The position numbers and the translations under genes are program-made. A DNA stretch of 64,000 bases. Origin: Onthophagus taurus (Eukaryota; Arthropoda; Insecta; Coleoptera; Scarabaeidae). The DNA is taken from positions 14,079,001 to 14,143,000 of the forward strand of contig NC_091972.1 in assembly GCF_036711975.1 (NCBI RefSeq). Reading direction: 5' to 3'. The notes below the pieces were generated by a model that worked only from the letters and a program-made list of their open reading frames with translations, had not been told where the DNA came from and did no database searches. Each line of letters opens with the position of its first letter. Position 1 is the stretch's first letter. This document shows positions 27,433 to 39,100 of the stretch, piece after piece.

Positions 27433-27449
27433 TTGCATACGCGGTCCAT
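27429..27449 (-). other. Six-codon upstream ORF overlapping the receptor start
   Basis: ATG at 27449-27447 reads MDRVCK and stops at TGA 27431-27429, which overlaps the main ATG (27432-27430) as ATGA. It exists only if transcription starts to the right of 27449, which is unknown. Confidence 0.45.
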
Positions 27450-29645
27450 ATTATTATTAGAGCGCACAAGACGTAACGTTAACGCACAAAGTTGTTCAGA
27501 GATTTATAAATAAATGTTCTCGGACGACCTTGATTTTACAAGCGCGCTCATCACTTTTCTTTCGACTATATTTTTTAGCCAAATATCTTAACCGCAACGT
27601 GATTCAAAAAAAATGCTTCACAAAGAATACTACTTTTAAACTTTTGTTGTGGTATTATATCGGAATTTCGCAACCAAACAAAAAAAAGAGTCAGAGTAGG
27701 GATGTGGAGTGGGAAGAAAGAATATGTAATCATTAAGTTAAGTGTTATAAACATTTTGCGACTATTTTTTTATTCTAAAATTACTTAATAAAAATGTTTC
27801 TTCAGCATATTTTTGAACATTCGAAATAAACTCATCATTCATCATATTGCGAGCCTTATTTACATTATGCAATAAATTAAACACATCCAAATCAATTAGT
27901 TAATTAATTAAGTTTAGATGGCCCGCACAAAACATTTAAATCAAAAATTACACTAAATAAAGAGTTGTTAGATGCGGGTATTTTACTGAAATTGTTTTGA
28001 TTTTGTATTTGCAATATTGGTGTAAACATTTCTCTCCAGAACGGTGCATCCCCGGATTTGTGTTCAAAGTGCAATAATAACATCGTTAATATTTCTACTT
28101 CTCTATCAGTACTTTACCTAATTCAATGAAAATGTTGAAAACACAGCGTTTATACAATTTGCTGTATTTTTCGGCTATTTTTTAGAGATGAGATTGTCCG
28201 ATATCTTAATGAAATAATAAATATTTTAAAGCAAATTTAATCCAAAATCATTGATTATATTCCAATAGATTTTAATGACATGATTTTTAACATTCATCAT
28301 TGTATAAGTAAGATTGATAATTCTAATGCTTAATTAGTCACACTTAAAAAACTTGTATATTAAGCACAAATTGAGATATATAAAAAAACGTAAAACAATT
28401 AGATAAACATTACAAGAATTATTCTTCCTTTTGCATGATCGGAATTAAATCGTATAATAAGTTAAAGATTGAATTGCGATGCGTTCAAAAACGAATGCGA
28501 TAAGTTGGAATATATGGACAATTTAACTAATAATAAGAATACTAAATGAACTTCAGTTACATTTCCTGTTTGTCAAACAAACTTTTTTATCATTATTAAC
28601 AAATCTTTTCTCTGACAGATTTTACATTGTTCTCTCATCACAAGAAGTGCTCTCTTCTGCTATATTAGTGTTACAAATGATATAGAATATCCATATAGAA
28701 TCTTATCTACATAGAAAACTATTCCAAAAAGAAATGATTGAGAAAAACAAAGAAAACACTATTAAAGTCTTCCAACTATACTGAGTATGACCTATTAAAG
28801 GTTATAAACGGCACACAATTTTAATAATAATTGGTTGTGAATGGAATAAAAGATGGGTTGGTGTTTACTAGATTGACTTTAAGTAACTATTGTTCTCCAT
28901 AGAAAGATTAACTAACCGAACCGAGCTACATAGGTACGTCGCAAATTTAATGCTCGAGTAGGGATTGAAATAACCATAAACATTGGTTTAACTGGGAACA
29001 ATTTATCAATGATATTAAGACTATGTATTCTTTTTTTCTTTACGCATAAATTTATGGAAAAGATTTCTCGTCAAATAGACTGATGAAACATTAATCAACA
29101 TACACTAAATATATTATTCTAGGGACTCCAGGAATCTCGTCAAAACATACGTAAAATCCGACCTACACAAGACATCAATAATTGGCAATCGTTGAGAACT
29201 CATTTAGCATGAGTTCATCAAGAAAGAAGACAATTCGGACAAAAGTGCACCAAACTGACAAAACCGCTTTGTTCCAAATACAAAAAAATAGGTGTTTTTC
29301 GAAACTGTATATGATTAACTCTTTCGTACCAATAGTAAATAGTAACTTACTTGAACCACCACCTAGATCTGGTATACTAATCAATTGAACTCAGGGGTTT
29401 AAGATGCACTATAATAATAAATAATTTGCCAAATTTGACTATCGACTTGGTTTTTTGAAACAGACCTCATTCACCGGCATAAACTTATGCAGCACTAAAA
29501 TACCAATTCAAAAAGATATACTAAAACTAATTTTGGGGAAAAGTTAGCTACCAACGAGAGTAAAATCGTTTCCACTAACTGAAATAAGAGTGGTGACGAA
29601 GAAGGTGACGACGCAGACTTGAAGATTTCTGCTGACTGTGATTTT
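27450..29645. other. Intergenic, AT-rich, no gene seen
   Basis: Upstream flank of the receptor gene. Short frames at 27530-27736 and 29175-29388 (both strands open) have no protein resemblance. Nothing supported. Confidence 0.45.
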
Positions 29646-29649
29646 CCGT

Positions 29650-29772
29650 AGATGTCTAAAGAATGTCAGAATGAAGACAAACTATTTTTACTTTCAACAG
29701 TTAATGATTTTACTAACATTAAAGAAGAGTACAAGCTAAAAGCGAAAGTTGATATAATAAAAAACATATACA
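29650..29772 (+). mobile_element. Possible BESS-like remnant of a MADF protein gene
   Basis: After ATG at 29653 the + strand reads EDKLFLLSTVNDF then EYKLKAKVDIIKNIY, which has the spacing of a BESS motif (D..FL.S......K...K..I). Such motifs end MADF proteins, including accessory proteins of PIF/Harbinger transposons. Only this short piece is seen. Confidence 0.3.
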
Positions 29773-30664
29773 GGTGTCTCAGCGAGGCTGGTCATTAGAC
29801 GTTTCTGAGGTTCTGGCTAAAATAAAAATTTGAGAATTCAGATTTAACTATAATCAATTGCGTTCTCTTCGACTAAAATATTTTCAGATTTCTAGCATTT
29901 CTGGTTATACCGGAAGTCGCCATCTACTTTATTGTTTTAAATAAAAACACCCTATATATTTTTACATATTTGGATCTGTCTATTTTCAAGATTTATGAAT
30001 AACTTTACTTTGTATGCATACATACAACTTTACTTTTTGCAATTTGGTTCGGCCGTACTCGAGTTATTCGATATTTTCTAAAAAAATCTGCTGTAGCAGA
30101 CATTTGTTCAAAAGATCAGAAAACAGTCGATTTTTGAGATATCAATTTAGGATTCAGAACTTGCTTAAGATCTGACCCAACCCAACCCAACCCTGTATAA
30201 ATTCATAAATACGGAAGAATAGGATTGATATTCCGGGAACATCTACAACTCAAAACTGATATCAGGCTGAAAATCACTCAGAACCCAATTTATTCAAAAA
30301 TACAAACGATAATCGAACTTAGTCAGCTAAGAATTCACTGCTAAATTTAGATACTTTTCACAAACGATTCCAAAATTATCGTTGACATATGTATGAATAA
30401 TATAGCAATAAAAATTACTATTTATATTTTACTAATTTTTTAAAGGTTGTATTGTAATGCTCATACCAACTTCTTTCGCTCGTAAATGATTGTATTTAAT
30501 ATTTCCGTCGCAGTAGGACATTTTTACGTTTTCTTTTTAAAATTAGTAATTAAGTACAAGATCTAACTGACGATTTTAACAGACGATTTTAACAGAAGCG
30601 CAGTTTTATGAAGAAATAACCAATAATATCTGCATAAGTAATGAATGTCTGAAGATGCACGGTT

Positions 30665-30780
30665 AAACTCGAAATTTTATAGTTCTAGGTCTAGTCTTAC
30701 TTTTACTTTTTGTTCAATAAAAATATACAACAATCTAGCACTGAATAACAACTAAAACTAGAACTACCGTCCTTAATTTA
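30665..30780. repeat. CTAGTTCTAG-type repeat, Penelope-associated
   Basis: Contains AGTTCTAGGTCTAG..., a TTTTGTTCAATAAAAATATACAACAATCTAGCACTGAATAACAACTAAAACTAGAACTA segment (given in parts here) that matches the 53.58-53.66 kb copy (ACATACAATCTAAAGCTGAATAACAACTAAAAC). Same repeat family, two copies in the window. Confidence 0.55.
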
Positions 30781-30832
30781 TACATCGTATAGGGGAATAC
30801 CCCGAGTTTATCTATGATCATGGAATAGAGCA

Positions 30833-30975
30833 ACAAGGGGATTAACCCAAGTTGGACTCTATGAGCGCTAACATTTATATTTAATACTAGTAATATATTA
30901 AATAGATAGGTTATATTAATAGAATTAATAGGTATGACTTCAAAATATTTTATCCGTTCTAACGAGGTTTTACTG
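30833..30975 (-). repeat. Solo terminal piece of the intron-filling TIR transposon
   Basis: About 140 bp matching the right end of the element at 22933-24411 (24245-24411): shared blocks include CTATGAGCGCTAACATTTAT and CGAGGTTTTACTG at the end, followed by TA. It retains the better TIR terminus (CAGTAAAACCTCG on the minus strand). Confidence 0.75.
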
Positions 30976-31725
30976 TACTTAAATAACTACAGGTGTTGGA
31001 TTAACCAAAACCTTCATCTGATTGTAGAAAGACAAACCTAGCATCCTAAAAAAATTAATGTTTGGGCAAATATCTTGGGGACCAGAGATTGATCTAATGT
31101 TTATCAATAGAAATTTACTAAAAAGTTCTCAAAAATCAATTGCACACAGAAGAAAATGTCCTACTTAATGAGGTGGTTTTTATAGATATACAATATCTGC
31201 TATATTAGTACAGATATACAATAGCTGTATTACCACAATCGTTTCTAAAAACGAAACAATAATTTGCCCGTTAAAGGGTTAAGATAATTGAAGGAGCGCT
31301 TTTTCTGACTTATTTAAAATTCAGTTTGATAACAATTGCGCAAGGGCTTTACAAGATTAGTAATTTTGAGCTATTTTAAGTACAGAGCGGTGTTCGTCAT
31401 TTTTTTTTTTTAATCAAGCTTTCAAATGGTGCATTTAGTTCTTCGCTATCTCTAATAATAAGGAACATATCAGCTAAGAAAGTAGATAGGAAATTACGGG
31501 TACAAGTTTGTTGCTGGAAGGTTTGTTGTCATCGTCGGACGGGTTGTTTTGCATAAAAAATACTGTATAATACTTCTTACGTGTTTCATAAATTTCCAAC
31601 TTTCCAGAAATTGAGATAGGAACCTTTCTAATGAACACCTGTAAATTGTTGTATTGTTAACCGACTCATTAGGAAATATGATTAGGATCTTATAATTTTA
31701 CCATTAAATAAGAAAGAAAATATAT

Positions 31726-33178
31726 TTTATTTTATCAACAGTGTACAAACAGATCTCTTCCTTACAAAATACTTATATTCAACTTAAATCTTATGAAAAT
31801 AAAAAAAACGAATTAATACTTAGATGTATCGAAATGAAAATAATTGTGATTTAATTTTATTCTTATTGGCTGTTAATGTTAGTATTTTTAACAAATCTAC
31901 AAAAAATTTGTCAAAATATTATACACCAACACTTTTTAAATCACAATTACTTTAATACCATGATACAAAAAAAAATCTTTGAGATTTCTCTTTAAACAGT
32001 CGTTATTTACATAAAAAAGAGATTCTTAATATAGTTAATTAAAGAGTATAAAAACGAGAGAAAAGTATATATTACTTCTTTGTCATCAAATCTAAAAGTT
32101 AATTAATTTGTTTTAATTAAATATTATTTTCGATTTATAATCAATAACCTATGCGAAAACCAAAAGGGCCTTCTCTAATTTTTTTTTTTATTAATTTATT
32201 TATATTAATTATAAAGAAAAAATGGACGGTTTTTTTGAGACTATCGAGTTACAAACCTCGTTTAATTTCTTTTTATCTAATTAATTATTCAAACCGAATA
32301 AGGTTAATGAATTAATTAATTACTTGAATTTTGTATAAACATGGTAACAAAGTTATTTCTTTATCTTTACACAAAACCCAACAATACGTGCTTTTTTTGT
32401 TCATTTTTTATTTTAAGTCTATATACAAAAAGTTGTGCTGCCAAAAACTCAGTGCTTTTCAAAAACAAAAAAAAATGTATCTTTTATTGTAAACTATTTT
32501 TTTTTAAATACTTTTTAAGTAAGTTTGCCCGTTTTAAACATTTTAAAAAAAAAAAATAAGTTGTCATGCTTGAACACAAAATATTTCTTATTTAATTTTA
32601 AATTAATTTTAATCCAAATCTTTTTTTAAAGCAGCACCGTATTTTTATGCAAAATCTTTTCCTCTTCTCTACTACAAAAAAATTTTTTGCAATTTTTTCA
32701 ACTTAATAACCTAACTATACAGGCACTATTTATACAGGATGATTCATACCACAAGTACCCCAACGATTTTATTCCTAAATGTCTTTGAAAGTTAAAATGA
32801 TAATTCATCAAATAAAGCTAAACATATTAAGTGGATTTAGCTGCAATCATCCTTTTTGAATAAAAAGTTTTGATATGGGTGATTTCAATCATCCTGTATA
32901 TTCAAATATTTATATAAAAAAAAACAAAAATCCATTTAGTATATAAACACATTTGTACTTCAACTACGTTGTCAAGAGTTAATTTATCAACTTTTCTGAT
33001 GTGTTTTTCTGATATTATCATTACTTTTTACAGTTTTTTATTTTACATCTAAAGGGGGGCTCAAATATAAATGAAAAATAATATCTCTAAGGTCATCGCT
33101 TCTATCTTTAAGATCACAAACAGTTCTTTTTTTTTTGTTTTTTAATTCAACATGTTTTTGTGTGTTATTTCAATATCT
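31726..33178 (-). other. Probable Mcr 3' UTR and flank
   Basis: No coding frame between the Mcr stop and a minus-strand AATAAA at 31731-31726, so this is likely a long 3' UTR, or UTR plus spacer if an earlier site is used. A 162-bp MITE sits inside at 32735-32896. Long T and A runs occur throughout. Confidence 0.4.
32735..32896. mobile_element. 162-bp MITE with CAGGATGATT termini
   Basis: Left end TATACAGGATGATTCATACC and right end GATTTCAATCATCCTGTATA are inverted copies over at least 12 bp. Both are flanked by TATA, consistent with a TA or TATA duplication. No coding capacity. Confidence 0.7.
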
Positions 33179-36100
33179 TTAAATGACTACACCTTCCTCT
33201 AATTTAAAATATCGCACAATCAACGTAAAACTGGTTACTAAAATTAACACAAACGGTATTGGCGTTGTAAACGCTACGTTGTAAATGTGGCAATATGGAC
33301 ATTGACTACTTCCACACACCTGGCAAATTGTCAGTTGATATGTTGATGATGCGTCGAAAATTGTTTCATTGAAACGTTCTAGAATTAGATTTTTTTTGTT
33401 AACAAAATGTTAATTTTATGAGTATTAAATCTCTAGTTTAAGGTAGGATATTTTAATAATGAGGTGGAATATTCTTAAAAGGATTTTTGCGTTCTAAAAT
33501 ATAACGCTTTGAAGTTTAAGGGTTTAAGGTGGTTAAGTTACTAAATAGAAGAATTATTTAAGTGCGCTTAAAATTCGACCAAAATATTTAAACTTACCTG
33601 GTGCATAATAATCATAAACTTTAATTGGAAGGTACTTCGACATATTCGCAACAGGATACCAACGTTCCACTGTTAAATTCACACAAGTTTCTTCATTATC
33701 AAGCTAAAAACAATAAAAAAATTAAAAATAAAAGTAATCAAACAGCAAAATACTTACATAATCAAAATAAAACAAAACTTTGGTATCTAAAAATTTCGCC
33801 CTTTGCAAATTTCTAACCCTCCTCGTTCTAATATAATAATCTAATCTTTGTTGTTGAATAATATACCCAGTTGGAATCGTAATATCCAAAACAGCCATTC
33901 CCGACCTTTCCGATTCATTTAAATTCGTCCATCTTTGACAACTAACATAATTAATATGGGAATGATTCCTTCCATAAAAATCGGCCCTCGTGAACAAATC
34001 GAAAGCTTTAACAGGCGGTTGAGTTTGAAATCGAGCAACATCAACGTTATATTGGACATGCATTTGTAAAATGGCGTACCCAGTTCCTTTAGCTTGGACT
34101 TTAACGGTACCCCAAGCTTCTGGAATATCAACATATTGCAATTTAACCCTGTTTTTATCGTTGACGTTCAAAACTTTTGATTGCCCCGGTAAAGCTGTTG
34201 CTTCAACTGTAACTGTTAATCCGGAAACGTCACGAATCCTTTCCGCTGCTGTATATTCAATTAAAGCTTTCATTGCATTTGCTGTGTCGGAAGTTGAAGC
34301 CCAACCACCATTTGTTAATCGTTGGGAATTTAACCAATTCACCATTGCATCAACTAAAATTTCGCGACGTTGAACGTAAACTAACAGGGCGTAAGATGTT
34401 GCTTCGATATTTTCAGAATCATAAGTGTATGGAAGACGAGGTAGAGAAAATGGACGTTGATTCTCAGTTTTTGTTGGGGGATCTGGTAATCGCTCTCTGC
34501 CGCAATACGCATAACCATTTCCGTTTACAACACTTTGAACGAGAATACTAAAAGCGTCTTCTGCTTGAGGTTGACGACTTTTCATTAATGCGTAAGCTAC
34601 GATCGCTCGTTCGAATGGTTTTCCATGTTCGCGAAGAAGTTTCATGTTGCGTTCTAACCACTGGGATGCTGCCGAATGGGCATTTGCCACGTCTTTACTA
34701 ATATCCGCTAAAAAAAATAAGTAAAAATTAAATTTAACCTATTAATACTAAAATTAAAATAAAAACATACTTGATAAATCTTTAACGGACTCCAACATAA
34801 TCAAAACATGCGCCGTTAAAGAAATATTTCTATTTCTATAGCGAGTTTCATCGGGATAATTCAAAGAATCATTATACTTCCGGTCCGGAGACCAAGTAGT
34901 CTCATAAAACGATCCTTCCGGAGTTTGATGTTTTAAAACCCATCGGACACTTTTCTCAATAATTCTTGGGTCGATATAAATAAAATTTTCCCATTCATAA
35001 AATGTGGCTTCTTTTAACAATCTAATTACATAAGAAGTTAACCAAACTGATGAAGCAGATTGGTTCCAATCACTTCTAAATAAACTAAAACTTCCATCAG
35101 GTTGTAAATAAGATAATTGTTTTTGATAAGCGATATTCATTTGATTGAAAGCCTCCCTTTCTAACGTCTTATTTCTTTGAATTGTATAACGCATATAAAG
35201 TGTTGTATACATCGTCGCTGCGAATGAAAATATGTTTTGTTCGGCCGATTCTTGTGGTAAACCCAATAAAGACGATGCGTTTATGGGCATTGTTGGAAAA
35301 ACGGGGCCTACAACGTCCCCAACAATCGATACTTTGGCTTTATTTGAACCAAAAACATAGTAACGATCGTATTCGTAAGGAATTATTGGAATTTCGGTAA
35401 TGTTTACGTGCATGTATTGGAAAGCATAACCTCGCGTACTTAAATCAAGTAGCATTGATTGATGTCTGTACTGTGGTAAACCATCCGCCTAATAAAAATA
35501 ATTATAATAATAACTGATTATGTTTCGGAAATATAATTTTAGATTTACCTCAACATGTAATGTTCGTGTTATTTGATCTCTGCCTAATAAAGTTGAAGCA
35601 TAAACAGTTACATCAATATCTCCAAGACGTCTTGGGACAATAGGTAGATAAACGACAGTTGCGTCTTGGGCCTAAAAATCAATAAATAAAATCAATTATT
35701 TTATGCTACAATATTTTAAAGTTTTATTTTTTACCAAAATATAAATGAAGAATTGATGTTCTCCATCAGTCGTTCGCGGATTGTAAGAAACAACAACTCC
35801 ATCTTCTTCAACATGGACAAATTTATAATCGGGTGATCTTACAAGAACAACAGTCGCCTCAATGTTATTTTGCATGTAATTGAAAACTGTAACGCGAATT
35901 CCAACTTGTTCACCTTGTTTACAAGCTTTTGGCATTTCCACATTGATATAGAAAGGTAAATCTCCGACATACTACAAAAGAAATTAAATTATTTTAAATT
36001 ACATTTAGTATTCAAAACTTTTTAATTACTTCAATAGCATTTCTTAACATTCCATAACCCATAGTAGGACTCATTGAGAATGCAGAGACCATCCAATGAA

Positions 36101-39100
36101 CGGGGACTGGGGGTACATCAATATTAAAAATATATCTCCCATGGGGACCAATATTAACATCCCTCCACAACCAAACGTTATCATATAATCTTTGAACTTT
36201 ATTAAACCGATGTTGGCGGAAGAGAGTTAAGTCGGTAGCGTTAATTTCCTGACATCCAACTTCATCAGTACCATCTTTACAATCAATATAACCATCGCAT
36301 TTTTGTTGTATACTATAACATTCACCATCTAGACACTCCAAATAACCATCGTGAGGATTGCATAATGATGGTCGTTTTGTAATTGGAACGTCGCTAAAAA
36401 CGACCAACCCAATGTATTCGAAAGTACGATTTGCATCTATTCCAAATGTTGATGATGGGAAATTGATGATTTCGTCGGGGTTTCCTTGGTGGGATAACCA
36501 GGTGTATTTGTGAGTGCCGTTAGTTTGTTCATCAAAGGTAGACATTTTTGAAATCACCTTTGCATAACTAAGCTCATTTCCTGCTTGCATTGTATAAAAC
36601 GCGTTATCAATTCCAGATAAACCAACGTAAGCTCCTGGTTCTCCGAAAATTGCGACTTCAACTTTGTGTCCAGTTCGAGCTTTTTTGTTGTTTATAAACA
36701 CTTGAAACTAGAAGAAAAATCCAAATTAATTAATCTATAGAAGATTAAAAGATTTTTTTATGTTCCTTAACAAATACTACTTACTTTATTTCGACTTATT
36801 CCATTAACAGGAAACGTTAAACTATCCGCTACAACATCACCATATCTTCCAACATACCAAACAACAACCGTCGCAACCGGAGCCATTTCAGCACTTAACG
36901 TAATCGCTATTGTATTCACAAAGTCTTGCATTACTTCATCTCCAGTAATTAATATAGTTCCTTTTGAAATCACCAAATAACTATATTTATCAATGTAAAA
37001 ATTACTTCGGACGTGAAAAATGATGTATTCACCAACTTTCGGCTCTACAGTACTAGTCATTACTTTTAAATGTTTATTTTGCGGACTGTAATGAGCCAAC
37101 ATTAAAAGATTTTGTTCGATTCGACCACCTTGTATATCTTGAAATACTGCACGAACTCTAATTTTTTCTAAAAAAAAAAGATTATGTTGTGTGAAAATAA
37201 ATTTATAGGTTACAATACAAAATTTTGAGTTGATCAAAAGAAGGCACGCAAGAGAATTTATCCAATCAACTAAAGAAACATGAAAAAACTGAAAAAATTA
37301 TGTGTATATTCCCTCAGTAGTTGGATTATCCTCGAAATTTAGTAAGAATGCAGACTGAGTGGCTGGTAAAAGAAAGGACCATACAATAACTGTTGCAGTG
37401 AATAAAACCAACAAACTGATAAAACACGAAACAAACATGAAAGTTGCGAGTAAGAGAGCACAACTGTGGTCCTTATTGGACCACGCAAACCTCAAAGAAT
37501 TGAATATTCCTCTTTGAAACCTTTAATAATGGATTTCTACCAATTTTGAAGATTATGGATTCGATGGGATTAAAAATTGTCCAACAAGAAGACATGGAAG
37601 CACACTGCCACAATAAGATCCGTATTAACCAAACAGAAAGGCGTTCGTTCGATTTCACAAGATACAACCAGCGCAACACCGGCATGAAATGGGTGGGCTA
37701 GCAGAATATATACAACCTGGAAGAATGGGACCTTTATGGACGTAGATTAGCAAATGAAACAACACGATTGCTCAAAATCTACCTGCTCAATTGTACTCAA
37801 ACATTTTAAGAACATGACGTTGAGGTTTAAAAATGTTTCAACTTAAAAGAAACAATTATGGCTTAGCTTATTTATTTACTTTCAAGGGACACAACACAGG
37901 ACAAATTCAAGCTGTGCCACTAAAAAAATATAATAAGAAAGAAAAAAAGGACATAGGTCGTACATACCTAGTACATCATAGGTAGTATGAGATTTAGAGC
38001 ATAAAAAAACGAAAGAATTTCTTTTAGACACGCTCTAGTCGTTCCACGAACATCTCATATTGTGGATTCCATACAACAGTGCAGTAATTCAAAATGTTAA
38101 ATAGAGAGTCATTAATGAATTAGTGTCTGGAAAATCAGCAGCTGATCTCATGACGATCCAAGCATACGAAAAGCCGTGCCAACCACCAAATCGACGAGCT
38201 CACTGAATAATAGCTTACTATCAAACGTCACGCCCATATCCCTTATAGAAGTAACCCTGTCCAACAACTTCCCTCCAATAATGTAGTCAAAGCGTATAGG
38301 ACCAGGCTTTTTTGTAACAGTAATTGTAAAGTATTTGCTATAATTTATGGTGATTTAGTTTCTAAAACAATATTGAGCAAGTTCACATAGATCTCGCTGA
38401 AGAGCAGAACAGTCTCTAGGATTAGACACGCGGCAGAAGATCTTTAGATCATCTGCATACATAAAACAGTTAGCGCGTTTAAAACATTTAAAAGATGTCA
38501 TTAATATAAATATTGAAAAGCAAAGGTCCAAGAATGCTTCCCTGAGGGACGCTGGATGAGACTGACACCGTCTGCGAGGAAAAACCTCTTAACTCTAACC
38601 GACTGCGTCCTATCAGCCATATAGGAAGCAAGCCACTGTTGAATGCTGTAAGGTAAGCCAACATGTTCAATATTTGCATGCAAAAAATTCGTGTTGGCGA
38701 GGGTCCAAAACTTTTTTACAGTATTAAAAAATAGCCTTGTCAATTAAGCTCTCAAAGCGCTCTCAAGCAGTTATGCTTGAAATAGTGCGAAGTAAAGTAA
38801 TATTAGAAACAGTGGATAAAATAATGACTTTAGAAGATTCTCAAAATGATTTGAATGATTAAGAGCAGAGATGTTTAGAATAGGCATCATACCGCCAAAA
38901 GAAGTTATCAATAAGCAAGAGATGCAGGGAATATACTCGAAAACCAAGGGCAAAAACGAATGACTGATTTTTGTCAAGTAAGATTTTGTGATTAAAGCGT
39001 GTATTTCATACGTACAACTTCTTATAGCAAAATGAAAACCACCGTGAAAATCAAAACTGTTTTAGTTGGAACATTTAGATACATCTTACCTATCTTGGCA

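Noticed and set aside
29175-29388. Frames open on both strands at the same place
   Set aside because: Mutual mirror images with no recognisable protein; likely chance.
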